Shown here in pieces: positions 33,603-41,698 of a stretch of DNA of 64,000 nt. Position 1 is the first letter of the stretch. Each line of letters starts with the position of its first letter. The notes below the pieces were generated by a model. It saw nothing but the letters and a program-made list of their open reading frames with translations, was not told the DNA's origin and did not search any database. The position numbers and the translations under genes were made by a program. Origin of the DNA: Ignavibacteriales bacterium (lineage in GTDB: Bacteria; Bacteroidota; Ignavibacteria; Ignavibacteriales; Ignavibacteriaceae); assembly GCA_016707285.1 (NCBI GenBank), contig JADJIA010000006.1:62001-126000 (forward strand), given 5' to 3'.

Positions 33603-34019
33603 ATGGATACCGAACTAACCTCCCTCACACCTTTTGAGATGATTATCCCTGTTGAACAAGAACATATTGATCAACTGAATCATGTGGGTAATCTGATCTA
33701 TGTTAAATGGATTCAGGAAGCTGCCATTAACCATTGGATGACATGCGCAGAACCCCATTTAACCGAAACAATTGCTTTTGTAATAGCAAGGCATGAAATC
33801 GATTACAAATATTCAGCGAAGCTGGGTGACACCGTTGTTGTCAAAACATGGGTGGGAAAAACCCGCAAGCACCTTTTTGAAAGATACACCACTATCTACA
33901 GGCAATCCGACTCCCGCGTGTTCGTAGAAGCACTCTCCCTTTGGTGCCCAATAGACCTAAAAACCTATCGCCCAATACGACCCACTGAAGAGCTAATTTC
34001 TAATTGGTCGGTTGAGTAA
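33603..34019 (+). CDS. hotdog-fold acyl-CoA thioesterase (4HBT/YbgC-like)
   Basis: 138 residues with the hotdog pattern: EQEHIDQLNHVGNLIYVKWIQEA (long helix with a catalytic-type Asp/Asn-His), then HEIDYKYSAKLGDTVVVKTWVG, RKHLFERYTTIYRQ and FVEALSLWCPIDLKTYRPI. It probably hydrolyses a small or medium acyl-CoA; substrate unknown. It starts 8 bases after fmt and ends the operon. Confidence 0.85.
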   Translation: MDTELTSLTPFEMIIPVEQEHIDQLNHVGNLIYVKWIQEAAINHWMTCAEPHLTETIAFVIARHEIDYKYSAKLGDTVVVKTWVGKTRKHLFERYTTIYRQSDSRVFVEALSLWCPIDLKTYRPIRPTEELISNWSVE

Positions 34020-34030
34020 CGGTTGGTCTC

Positions 34031-34057
34031 AATTATTAATTATTAATTATTAATTAT
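34031..34057. repeat. AATTATT tandem repeat
   Basis: Nearly four copies of a 7-base unit (AATTATT) between the convergent thioesterase and carboxylase genes. Simple-sequence DNA. Confidence 0.8.
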
Positions 34058-34120
34058 AGTTCTCCCACAGAATTTTTGAGTACTCAATAAATTTCTGCAC
34101 AATTGAAACCAATTTCTCCC

Positions 34121-34160
34121 CTCTGCGGAAATCCGTGTCATCTGCGTGTATCTGCGTCCC
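34121..34160. repeat. degenerate ~10-base CTGCGTGTAT repeat
   Basis: Four related blocks in tandem: CTCTGCGGAA, ATCCGTGTCA, TCTGCGTGTA and TCTGCGTCCC. Such CGCAGATxACACGCAGAT text (seen on the minus strand) is a kind of dispersed intergenic filler I recall from several bacterial genomes. Adjacent 34164-34200 holds an ATTGGATTACTGC unit like that at 13484-13522. Confidence 0.5.
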
Positions 34161-34197
34161 CCTCATTATTGGATTACTGCATTTTTGGATTATTGGA

Positions 34198-35853
34198 TTA
34201 AACCTGTATAACCCCCAACTTAAACTCTTCAAAAAAAGGATTGTTATTGACAGCTTCGATACTGCGAGAAATATACTCGCGGGTTTTTGCAGGGTCAATT
34301 ACTTCATCCACCCACAATCTTGCCGCTGCATAAAGTGGTGAAGATTTACTTTCATAAGAATCACGAATTTCGTCATACATCTTTAGTTTTGTCTCTTCAT
34401 CCAAAACCTTCCCGGCTTTTTCAAACTGTTTCGTCTTGATATCCATCAATACATTAGCTGCCTGACTTCCACCCATAACACTGATTTTTGCTGCAGGATA
34501 TGCAAATATAAATCTTGGATCATAAGCTTTTCCACACATTGCATAATTCCCTGCTCCGTAACTGTTACCAACAATAATTGTAATTTTGGGTACCACACTG
34601 TTTGCAACAGCATTTACCATTTTCGCGCCATCTTTGATGATTCCACCATGTTCAGCTTTTGTACCCACCATAAAACCAGTCACATCCTGAAGGAACAGAA
34701 GCGGAATCTTTTTTTGATTACAATTCATGATAAAACGGGAAGCTTTGTCGGCACTATCGGAATAGATTACTCCACCAACCTGCATTTCACCTTTTTCTGA
34801 CTTAACAACTGCCCTCTGGTTGGCAACAATTCCCACTGCCCATCCGTCAATTCTTGCATACGCAGTGATGAGGGATTTACCATATCCGGCTTTATACTCA
34901 TCAATCTCAGAACCATCCACTATTCTTGCGATGAGTTCATAGGTATCATATTGTTTGATCGCATCTCCCGGAAGAATTCCGTAAATCTCTTTTTCAGGAA
35001 AAGCAGGGAGTTTTGGGGTTTCTCTCGAAAATCCGGCTTTGGGTTGTGCACCAAATTTTTCAATCAACGATCTGACCTGATCGATACACTCTTCATCATT
35101 TTCCATGATGTAGTCGGTAACACCTGAAATATTACTTTGAACCACGGCTCCGCCAAGAGTGTCGTTGTCAGTAATTTCGCCAATGGCAGCTTTTACAAGG
35201 TGAGCACCCGCGAGGAAAACCGAACCTTCACCTTTCACAATTAAAGCTTCATCACTCATGATCGGGAGGTATGCACCACCAGCAACGCAGGGTCCCATGA
35301 TGGCAGCAATTTGCGGAATACCCATCGCCGACATCTTTGCATTATTCCTGAAAATCCTGCCAAAATGTTCTTTATCGGGGAAAATATCGTCCTGAAGTGG
35401 CAGAAAAACACCTGCGCTGTCAACAAGATAAATCACAGGTAATCTGTTTTCGATCGCAATTTCCTGTGCTCTCAGATTTTTTTTACAAGTTATGGGAAAC
35501 CAGGCACCGGCTTTAACAGTGGAGTCATTTGCAACAACAACACAATCACGCCCGTGAATCTTCCCAATCCCAAAAATTGTTCCTGAACCGGGAGCTCCAC
35601 CATACTCTTCATACATGCCATGCGCTGCAAAAGTGTTTAACTCAAAAAAGTTTGTTCCCTTGTCGATAAGTCGGGCAATCCTTTCCCTCGCAGGCATTTT
35701 CCCCTTATCTTTCATTTTCTGGAGAGCTTTGTCTCCCCCGCCTTTGTGGGTTCTTTTTCTTTCGTGTTCAAGTTTCCTTACAAGTTCCTTGTAAACATCT
35801 TCCTTAATATGAAAGGATTCTTGTTCTGACAAGCTTTTGCCGATTTTTCTCAT
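34198..35853 (-). CDS. acyl-CoA carboxylase, carboxyltransferase (beta) subunit
   Basis: 551 residues with both halves of a carboxyltransferase: an N-half with RIARLIDKGTNFFELNTFAA, IVDSAGVFLP-like YLVDSAGVFLPLQ and GPCVAGGAYLPIMSDE; and a C-half with LFLQDVTGFMVG, IIVGNSYGAGNYAMCGKAY and YPAAKISVMGGSQAANVL. These resemble the methylcrotonyl-/propionyl-CoA carboxylase type. It transfers carboxyl from biotin to acyl-CoA; the biotin carboxylase partner is not in the window. Together with the adjacent acyl-CoA dehydrogenase, leucine/isovalerate degradation is likely, but a propionyl-CoA role cannot be excluded given MeaB nearby. Confidence 0.9.
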   Translation of the reverse strand: MRKIGKSLSEQESFHIKEDVYKELVRKLEHERKRTHKGGGDKALQKMKDKGKMPARERIARLIDKGTNFFELNTFAAHGMYEEYGGAPGSGTIFGIGKIHGRDCVVVANDSTVKAGAWFPITCKKNLRAQEIAIENRLPVIYLVDSAGVFLPLQDDIFPDKEHFGRIFRNNAKMSAMGIPQIAAIMGPCVAGGAYLPIMSDEALIVKGEGSVFLAGAHLVKAAIGEITDNDTLGGAVVQSNISGVTDYIMENDEECIDQVRSLIEKFGAQPKAGFSRETPKLPAFPEKEIYGILPGDAIKQYDTYELIARIVDGSEIDEYKAGYGKSLITAYARIDGWAVGIVANQRAVVKSEKGEMQVGGVIYSDSADKASRFIMNCNQKKIPLLFLQDVTGFMVGTKAEHGGIIKDGAKMVNAVANSVVPKITIIVGNSYGAGNYAMCGKAYDPRFIFAYPAAKISVMGGSQAANVLMDIKTKQFEKAGKVLDEETKLKMYDEIRDSYESKSSPLYAAARLWVDEVIDPAKTREYISRSIEAVNNNPFFEEFKLGVIQV

Positions 35854-35856
35854 TTG

Positions 35857-37035
35857 TTAATCACTCAGCATATTTCGGGAAATCACAATTCTCTGCACTT
35901 CGGATGTGCCTTCACCAATAGTAAGAAGTTTTACATCACGATAAAATTTTTCTACGGGGAAATCTTTGATGAAACCATATCCGCCAAATATCTGAACAGC
36001 CTGATTTGCACATCTCTCGGCAACTTCACTCGCAAATAGTTTTGCCATGGCGGCACTGTTTCCAAGTGGTTTACCCGCATCTTTAATGGAGGCAGCTTTA
36101 AAAGTCATTAATCGTGCGGCTTCAATTTCAGTTGCCATATCGGCAATTTTAAACTGAATCCCCTGGAAAGAGTTGATTGGCTTCCCAAACTGTTTTCTTT
36201 CTCCGGAGTATTTAATCGATTCAGATAGTGCTCCTTCAGCAAGTCCCACACTAAGTGCAGCAATGGAAATGCGTCCACCCTCAAGTATCTTCATTGTCTG
36301 CTTGAATCCTTCACCCTCAACGCCAATCAGATTTTCGGCTGGAATTCGGCAATTGTCGAACATCAACTGGCAAGTATCGCTTGATCTCATCCCCAGTTTG
36401 TTCTCTTTTTTCCCAACGATAAATCCCGGAGTCCCTTTCTCAACAATAAAGGCGGAAATACCTTTGGAGTGTTTGGTTTTGTCGGTAACAGCCATGATTA
36501 CCGCAACATGCCCAACTCCACCATGAGTTATGAAGGTTTTGCTTCCATTCAAGACCCACTCATCTCCATCTTTAACGGCAGTTGTAATCATGGATGCGGC
36601 ATCACTTCCGGAGACAGGTTCGGTAAGTCCCCAGGCACCAATCATTTCACCTGTTGCAAGTTTTGGCAAATACTTTTCTTTTTGTGCTTCACTACCATTC
36701 ATCAGGATATGGTTTGTGCAAAGTCCGTTGTGTGCGGCAACCGTTAGGGCAACAGAAGGATCAACTCTGGCAAGTTCCTCAACTATCAGGGCATACTCGG
36801 TGTAGCCAAGTCCGGAACCGTGATATTTTTCGGGAACAAGAATCCCCATACACCCCATCTCAGCAAGCTCTTTTACTATGTCGAATGGAAACGCCTGCGA
36901 TTCATCATATTCCATCACCACAGGTTTCATTCTCTTCTCTGCAAAATCTCTTACTGATTCTTGTATTGATCTCTGCTCCTCAGTAAATTCCAACAAAAAA
37001 TTTGATTCCGTATTTGTATCCATTGATCTCTCCAT
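35857..37035 (-). CDS. acyl-CoA dehydrogenase
   Basis: 392 residues, full length. FAD-dependent desaturation of an acyl-CoA. Visible: LTEPVSGSDAASM, GSKTFITHGGVG (substrate/FAD contact), RSSDTCQLMFDNCRIP, RKQFGKPINSFQGIQF, QIFGGYGFIKDFPVEKFYRD and the C-terminal EGTSEVQRIVISR. The catalytic Glu position falls in the YGF...EKFYRDVK/IGEGTSE region. Short/branched-chain substrates (isovaleryl or butyryl) are plausible from its pairing with a methylcrotonyl-like carboxylase. ATG 37023, with GGAGA upstream, is an alternative start. It starts 2 bases after meaB and ends 3 bases before the carboxylase gene. Confidence 0.94.
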   Translation of the reverse strand: MERSMDTNTESNFLLEFTEEQRSIQESVRDFAEKRMKPVVMEYDESQAFPFDIVKELAEMGCMGILVPEKYHGSGLGYTEYALIVEELARVDPSVALTVAAHNGLCTNHILMNGSEAQKEKYLPKLATGEMIGAWGLTEPVSGSDAASMITTAVKDGDEWVLNGSKTFITHGGVGHVAVIMAVTDKTKHSKGISAFIVEKGTPGFIVGKKENKLGMRSSDTCQLMFDNCRIPAENLIGVEGEGFKQTMKILEGGRISIAALSVGLAEGALSESIKYSGERKQFGKPINSFQGIQFKIADMATEIEAARLMTFKAASIKDAGKPLGNSAAMAKLFASEVAERCANQAVQIFGGYGFIKDFPVEKFYRDVKLLTIGEGTSEVQRIVISRNMLSD

Positions 37036-37037
37036 TC

Positions 37038-38003
37038 TTAAAAATTCTTTTCCTTTAAAAACTCCCTGTAGGAATTTACAATTTTCTCTGCCAGTCTGAA
37101 TGGCGAAATCTGTTTCCCCATCACCTCAGAAATTGAGCCGTGTAATAGTTCCGCTCCACCCGATGCCCATAATTCACTGAGGATTGCCCCTTCAACAATG
37201 CCTTCGAGCCGGTTCTTCTCTCTCTCTTTCCTTCTAACCGCTAATTTTCCGGTCGTTTCAAGGTGTTCTTTGTGGCGGAGAATCTCGCGGGCAACTTCAT
37301 CAACTCCTTTGTTCTCATGAGCAGAGGTTTTAATAACTGCCGGCCACCATGTGTGCTCATCGTGTTCACGGAATTGCAGCATCGTTTTAATCGCCGCAAC
37401 TGCCTGCTCTGCCCCCGGTCGGTCACCTTTATTCACCACAAAAAAATCAGCAATTTCCATCAATCCGGCTTTCATTGCCTGAACTGTGTCTCCTGATTCA
37501 GGGACAAGAACCACAATGGTTGTGTCAGCCGCTTTAGCTATGTCGAGCTCTGACTGACCAACACCCACTGTCTCATAAATTATAATGTCGTACCCCGCAG
37601 CATCCAGTATGTCGGAAGCATCCACAGCTTTACCACTTAAACCACCGAGGCTCCCTCTCGTTGCCATACTTCTGATGAAAACTCCATCCAGATTGCTAAC
37701 TTCGGTCATCCTGACTCTGTCACCCAAAAGGGCTCCACCTGTAAAAGGACTGGTGGGGTCAACACAGATAACAGCAACACTTTTGCCTTCTTTCTTGAAC
37801 CACTTAATCAGCTGCAAAGTTAAAGTACTCTTGCCTGCACCGGGAGGTCCGGTAACACCAACTTTGTATGCTTTTCCTGTAAATTTGTGGAGCTCTTCCA
37901 ACAGTTCAACTGCACCATCGTAACCCGATTCTATATGGGTTATTGCACGAGCTACACTTCTTTTATCTTTATTTAAGATTTTTTTGATATCGATTGTTGC
38001 CAT
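37038..38003 (-). CDS. meaB: methylmalonyl-CoA mutase-associated GTPase MeaB
   Basis: 321 residues. G3E-type GTPase that loads or protects the B12 cofactor of methylmalonyl-CoA mutase. Walker A GVTGPPGAGKSTL, switch region DPTSPFTGGALLGDRVRM, FIRSMATRGSLGGLS, YETVGVGQSE and NKGDRPGAE (base recognition) are all present. The mutase itself is not in this window. The start overlaps the nadD stop by one base and the acyl-CoA dehydrogenase gene follows immediately. Confidence 0.95.
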   Translation of the reverse strand: MATIDIKKILNKDKRSVARAITHIESGYDGAVELLEELHKFTGKAYKVGVTGPPGAGKSTLTLQLIKWFKKEGKSVAVICVDPTSPFTGGALLGDRVRMTEVSNLDGVFIRSMATRGSLGGLSGKAVDASDILDAAGYDIIIYETVGVGQSELDIAKAADTTIVVLVPESGDTVQAMKAGLMEIADFFVVNKGDRPGAEQAVAAIKTMLQFREHDEHTWWPAVIKTSAHENKGVDEVAREILRHKEHLETTGKLAVRRKEREKNRLEGIVEGAILSELWASGGAELLHGSISEVMGKQISPFRLAEKIVNSYREFLKEKNF

Positions 38004-38575
38004 TAAAAATAAAGTTTCTTCCGTTTAATATATTCAACCACAGCTTCGGGAACGAGGTAATCAATCGAAAGCCCGGCTTTTATTCTCTTTCTTATTTCAG
38101 TGGCGCTGATTTCGATTGCAGGAGTCTCAACAAAAACAGCTTTTTTGGTAAAAATGTTGGGTGTCCACTTATTATCTATCTCCCTTTTCAACACAACTAA
38201 TTGAGCTTCAGAAACTATCTCTTCAGCTTTATACCATTTGTCGAAGTCAACAAGTTGATCAAACCCGATGATGAGTTCAATCTCACTATACATCTGTTTC
38301 AGGTGGAGAATTGTATTAAAGGTGAAAGAGACTCCCCCCTTTTTGAGTTCAAAATTGTCAATTTCATATTTTGGATTGTTCCCAACGGCAAGCTCAAGCA
38401 TCCTTAGCCTTGTATCTCCATCCAATATGTCAGATGCTTCAACCTTAAAAGGTGAGATGTTGCACGGCATGAGAATAATCTTTTCGAGATTCCTGATTTC
38501 CATTACTCTCTGCGATGTAATAAGGTGTCCCAAGTGAACCGGATTAAATGAACCGCCAAAAAGACCAACAGCCAC
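38003..38575 (-). CDS. nadD: nicotinate-nucleotide adenylyltransferase
   Basis: 190 residues. Converts nicotinate mononucleotide and ATP to deamido-NAD. Nucleotidyl-transferase start GLFGGSFNPVHLGHL (with the HxGH motif), PCNISPFK, IGFDQLVDFDKW and the C-terminal ISATEIRKRI. Overlaps its neighbours by one base on both sides, so it is translated as part of this operon despite an unrelated function. Confidence 0.95.
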   Translation of the reverse strand: MAVGLFGGSFNPVHLGHLITSQRVMEIRNLEKIILMPCNISPFKVEASDILDGDTRLRMLELAVGNNPKYEIDNFELKKGGVSFTFNTILHLKQMYSEIELIIGFDQLVDFDKWYKAEEIVSEAQLVVLKREIDNKWTPNIFTKKAVFVETPAIEISATEIRKRIKAGLSIDYLVPEAVVEYIKRKKLYF

Positions 38576-39276
38576 TATAGATATTCCTTATATTCAACAA
38601 ACAGTTCTGTAAAACGGTCGTGCATCTCGTAGCTGCAAGCATGCACACTCTCCTTGCTTGAGAGGAAAATATACAGCTCCTTAAAATCGTGTGCATTCTT
38701 CACTACAATTCCTCCCGATTGGAGCAGTGGTTTTGAGTCAAGTTCCATAATCAGGGGAAGAAGTTTGTTGTAATGCTGGTGGAGATTTGAAATAACCGAA
38801 GTTTGTCGTTGCTCAAAATAATTGAAACCTATGGCTGAAATGAAACCATTAACCGAACGGATAACAGCAGAAATTTCTTCTTCTGATTCCAAAAGTTTTA
38901 TCAGATTTTCATAAATCTTTATGTTCAACCCCATCATCAAGGGATTAACAACCATCAGAGGTTTCTGGTTCCCTCTTGTTTCTTCGATAATTTCCCTTAA
39001 TATTTCTCCCTGATTTCCTTCCTCAAAAAAAAGAACCTCAATATTGTCAAACCTTTGAAGTTCATCAAGCCCGTCTGCACCGATATCAAACTGATGGAAC
39101 AGTGCAAAAATAGTGAAGTCTGACTTTAATAAACTGATAACCTCAATTTGATTTATTAACAGATTCTTCCATAAAGAGGAAGAGCTGCTTTTGTCAAATC
39201 CTTCGAAGTTGCCCACTTCAAATTGATTAAACACCGGCTGTGGTACATAAAAAAGCACATTAATAGGACGGGGCAT
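38575..39276 (-). CDS. hypothetical protein, first gene of the nadD-meaB operon
   Basis: 233 residues, soluble, no signal peptide. The layout alternates strands and helices (NVLFYVPQPVF, FTIFALFHQFDIGADGLDEL, PLMVVNPLMMGLNIKIYENLIKLLESEE), which recalls a nucleotide-sugar-transferase-like Rossmann fold such as DUF2064, but I cannot assign it. No catalytic motif is evident. Its stop overlaps the nadD start by one base, so it belongs to the operon. Confidence 0.7.
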   Translation of the reverse strand: MPRPINVLFYVPQPVFNQFEVGNFEGFDKSSSSSLWKNLLINQIEVISLLKSDFTIFALFHQFDIGADGLDELQRFDNIEVLFFEEGNQGEILREIIEETRGNQKPLMVVNPLMMGLNIKIYENLIKLLESEEEISAVIRSVNGFISAIGFNYFEQRQTSVISNLHQHYNKLLPLIMELDSKPLLQSGGIVVKNAHDFKELYIFLSSKESVHACSYEMHDRFTELFVEYKEYL

Positions 39277-39351
39277 TGGATTCTGTGCGGTTGAATATTT
39301 TTAATGGAAATCGCAAGTTAAGAATTTTTAAGCAATAAGTCAAAAATGGTG

Positions 39352-41244
39352 TTAACCTTTCCTGAACCCGAGAGTGAATGTTGAACCTTTCCCCGGCTCC
39401 GATTCAACTTTAATCTCGCCATTATTGGCATCCACCAGTTTTTTAACAATTGGCAAGCCAAGTCCCATTCCTTCAAATGGTCTGCTGTATCCCATTTCCT
39501 GCTGAACAAAGGGCTCAAACAGATCAGGCAGATATTCTTTGGATATCCCGACTCCTGAATCCTTTATCGAAATTCCTACACTATGTTCATCTATATTAAA
39601 AAGGGATATCTCCACAGTTCCATTTTTAGTGTATTTTACTGCATTGTCGAAAAGATAATGGATGATATTTTTAGCATCCGTGGGATCAACAAAAGCTGAA
39701 TCATCTTCCAAAAGCCTGATTACTGAGACTTCAAGATTTTTCTCCTGAACATGTTCCCGGAGGTCGTTAACCACCCTCTCAACAATAGTTGCCAGACCGG
39801 TATGCTCCGGCTTACAAACATGGTCTCCTGTTTGAATTTGTGACATCAAGAGCATCATCTCAACAGTATTTATCAATCTTTCAGTACTTCTTACCAAAGA
39901 GTTAAAAAAACCTGTCTCCTCAGGAGATGCTGATTCCTCAAAGATTTCCTGGATTATCCCCGCCATTCCAACAATTCCATTAAGTGGTGTTCTGATCTCG
40001 TGTGATAAATTATTGATGAATGCATCCTTTAAGGCACTGGCCCTCTCTGCCTTCTCCTTGGCGATCAACAAACTCTCCTCAAACAGTTTTATCTGCGTTA
40101 TGTCAGTTATCGTGCCTACATAACCGATTGTTTCTCCATCCACTATCTCGGGGACTGAATTCCCCATCACCCAAACAATTGAACCGTCAGGTTTTATAAA
40201 TCTGTAATGTGCCAAAGATTCAATTTTGTTTTTGCACGCCTCCGCCCATTGATCAGACATCGGTTTTTGATCCTCAGGATGAACCCCTTTCATCCAACCA
40301 AAACCAAGTGCGTCTTCAAACGGAATACCGGAGAGTTCTGACCAACGGGGATTAACATATGTTGTGTATCCCGATGTATCAGTCCTGAAAATGCCGACTG
40401 GTGATACAAGGGCAAGCGTGTGGAATAATTGTTGACTCGCTTTCAGCGCATCTTCAGCAATTTTTTTCTCTGTTATATCCTCAACAATTCCATCATAATA
40501 TAGAGGTGAACCGTCTTTGTCCCTTCTCAATCTGGCACTTTCCCTCACATAGATGTAACTTCCATCTTTCCTCATCCATTTAGAATTGTGTCCTTTCAAT
40601 TCTTCTGTTTTATCGATCAAATTAAGGAACAATTGCCGCTCATTAAAACTTTCAAAACCTTTCTCTTCAATGTTAATCTCCTTCAATTCTTCTATTGAGT
40701 CGTAGCCCAACATATTAAGCAGAGTCTGGTTTGCAAGTAATACTTCTCCTTTTTGATTTGTCCTGTAAAGACCCATAACAGCATTATTGTAAAGTTCGCG
40801 ATATTGTTCTTCACTCTGCGAGAGTTGATTTTGTGTCCAGATCCTTAGCCTTTTTTCTTCTCCCAGTTCGAGAGCACGATTTATTGCCGATGGAAGTCTG
40901 GCTAATCTGTCTTTTAAGATGTAGTCGGTTGCCCCGGCTATCAAAAGTTCAACAGCAGTCTCCTCACCAATAGAACCGGAAACACATATAAAAGGTATCA
41001 ACAAAGAACGCTCCAATAGATCTTCCAAAGCTCCAAATGCATTGTAGCCGGGGATCATAAAATCGCACAGTACGAGATCAAAATCAGGATTCTCAAGCTC
41101 TGCAAGGTATTCATCCCTCGAGGAAGCCCACCGAATTGAGGTTTCAAAACCGGCATCAGATAACATCCTTGAGATCAGTTCAAAATCGTATTGGTTATCT
41201 TCAAGATGAAGAATTTTTACGCTCTTCATTTCCTTGTTATTCAT
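39352..41244 (-). CDS. receiver-PAS-PAS histidine kinase
   Basis: 630 residues, cytoplasmic. N-terminal receiver (about 7-125; LHLEDNQYDFELI, phospho-Asp in LVLCDFMIPGY, Lys in YILKDRL), two PAS domains (about 150-265 with ELYNNAVMGLYRTNQKG, and 275-390 with LVSPVGIFRTDTSGYTTYVNP), HisKA with His in NNLSHEIRTPLNG (~410) and HATPase (DNAVKYTKNG, DSGVGISKEY, GMGLGLPIVKKL). The receiver at the front suggests it accepts phosphate from another kinase, probably via the single-domain receiver encoded just upstream. Last gene of a three-gene operon. Confidence 0.93.
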   Translation of the reverse strand: MNNKEMKSVKILHLEDNQYDFELISRMLSDAGFETSIRWASSRDEYLAELENPDFDLVLCDFMIPGYNAFGALEDLLERSLLIPFICVSGSIGEETAVELLIAGATDYILKDRLARLPSAINRALELGEEKRLRIWTQNQLSQSEEQYRELYNNAVMGLYRTNQKGEVLLANQTLLNMLGYDSIEELKEINIEEKGFESFNERQLFLNLIDKTEELKGHNSKWMRKDGSYIYVRESARLRRDKDGSPLYYDGIVEDITEKKIAEDALKASQQLFHTLALVSPVGIFRTDTSGYTTYVNPRWSELSGIPFEDALGFGWMKGVHPEDQKPMSDQWAEACKNKIESLAHYRFIKPDGSIVWVMGNSVPEIVDGETIGYVGTITDITQIKLFEESLLIAKEKAERASALKDAFINNLSHEIRTPLNGIVGMAGIIQEIFEESASPEETGFFNSLVRSTERLINTVEMMLLMSQIQTGDHVCKPEHTGLATIVERVVNDLREHVQEKNLEVSVIRLLEDDSAFVDPTDAKNIIHYLFDNAVKYTKNGTVEISLFNIDEHSVGISIKDSGVGISKEYLPDLFEPFVQQEMGYSRPFEGMGLGLPIVKKLVDANNGEIKVESEPGKGSTFTLGFRKG

Positions 41245-41253
41245 TTTCTCTCC

Positions 41254-41697
41254 TTAAATATGATTCATTGGTAATTCATTCAGGATACCCCAAAAAATCC
41301 CAATTTGTTTCACAGCCTCAATAAATTCGTTAAAGTTCACCGGCTTTACCACATAAGCGTTCACTCCGAGTTCATAACATGTTTTAAGATCAGGTTCTTC
41401 CCTCGAGGAAGTTAACATCACAATAGGAAGTTTTTTAAATCTTGCATCATCTCTGATTGCCCGAAGCACTTCAATTCCATCCATCCTCGGCATTTTTATA
41501 TCGAGCAGCAGAACAGCGGGTGGCTCGGGACTTCGATTGCTGTATTCACCCTCGAAGTTGAGATATTCCATCACCTCAACACCGTCTTTCAAAACAACCA
41601 CATGGTTGGCGAGGTTATGTTCATTTAATGCTTCAAGTGTCAGCTCCACATCCATCGGATTGTCTTCTGCAAGCAATATGGTTTTCAACATCGTCAT
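41254..41697 (-). CDS. single-domain response regulator (Rcp1-like)
   Basis: 147 residues from ATG 41697, one base after the stop of the MASE1 kinase and preceded by AGGAATT; the longer frame upstream overlaps that kinase and is rejected. Receiver motifs: ILLAEDNPMDVELT (acidic pair), VLLLDIKMPRMDG (phospho-Asp), IVMLTSSREEPD (Thr/Ser) and AYVVKPVNF (Lys). The SREEPDL stretch is typical of phytochrome-partner Rcp1-type regulators. No output domain, so it probably relays phosphate between the two kinases flanking it. Confidence 0.92.
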   Translation of the reverse strand: MTMLKTILLAEDNPMDVELTLEALNEHNLANHVVVLKDGVEVMEYLNFEGEYSNRSPEPPAVLLLDIKMPRMDGIEVLRAIRDDARFKKLPIVMLTSSREEPDLKTCYELGVNAYVVKPVNFNEFIEAVKQIGIFWGILNELPMNHI

Positions 41698-41698
41698 T

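Noticed and set aside
34031..34057. Possible CRISPR or attachment site in the repeat tract
   Set aside because: The 7-base AT unit has no spacers and no cas or integrase gene is nearby.
34050..34298. ORF on the minus strand across the intergenic repeats, with a GTQIHADDTDFRR-type stretch
   Set aside because: The residues derive from the CGCAGAT/CACGGAT repeat text and the frame runs into the carboxylase gene antisense region; it is not a real protein.
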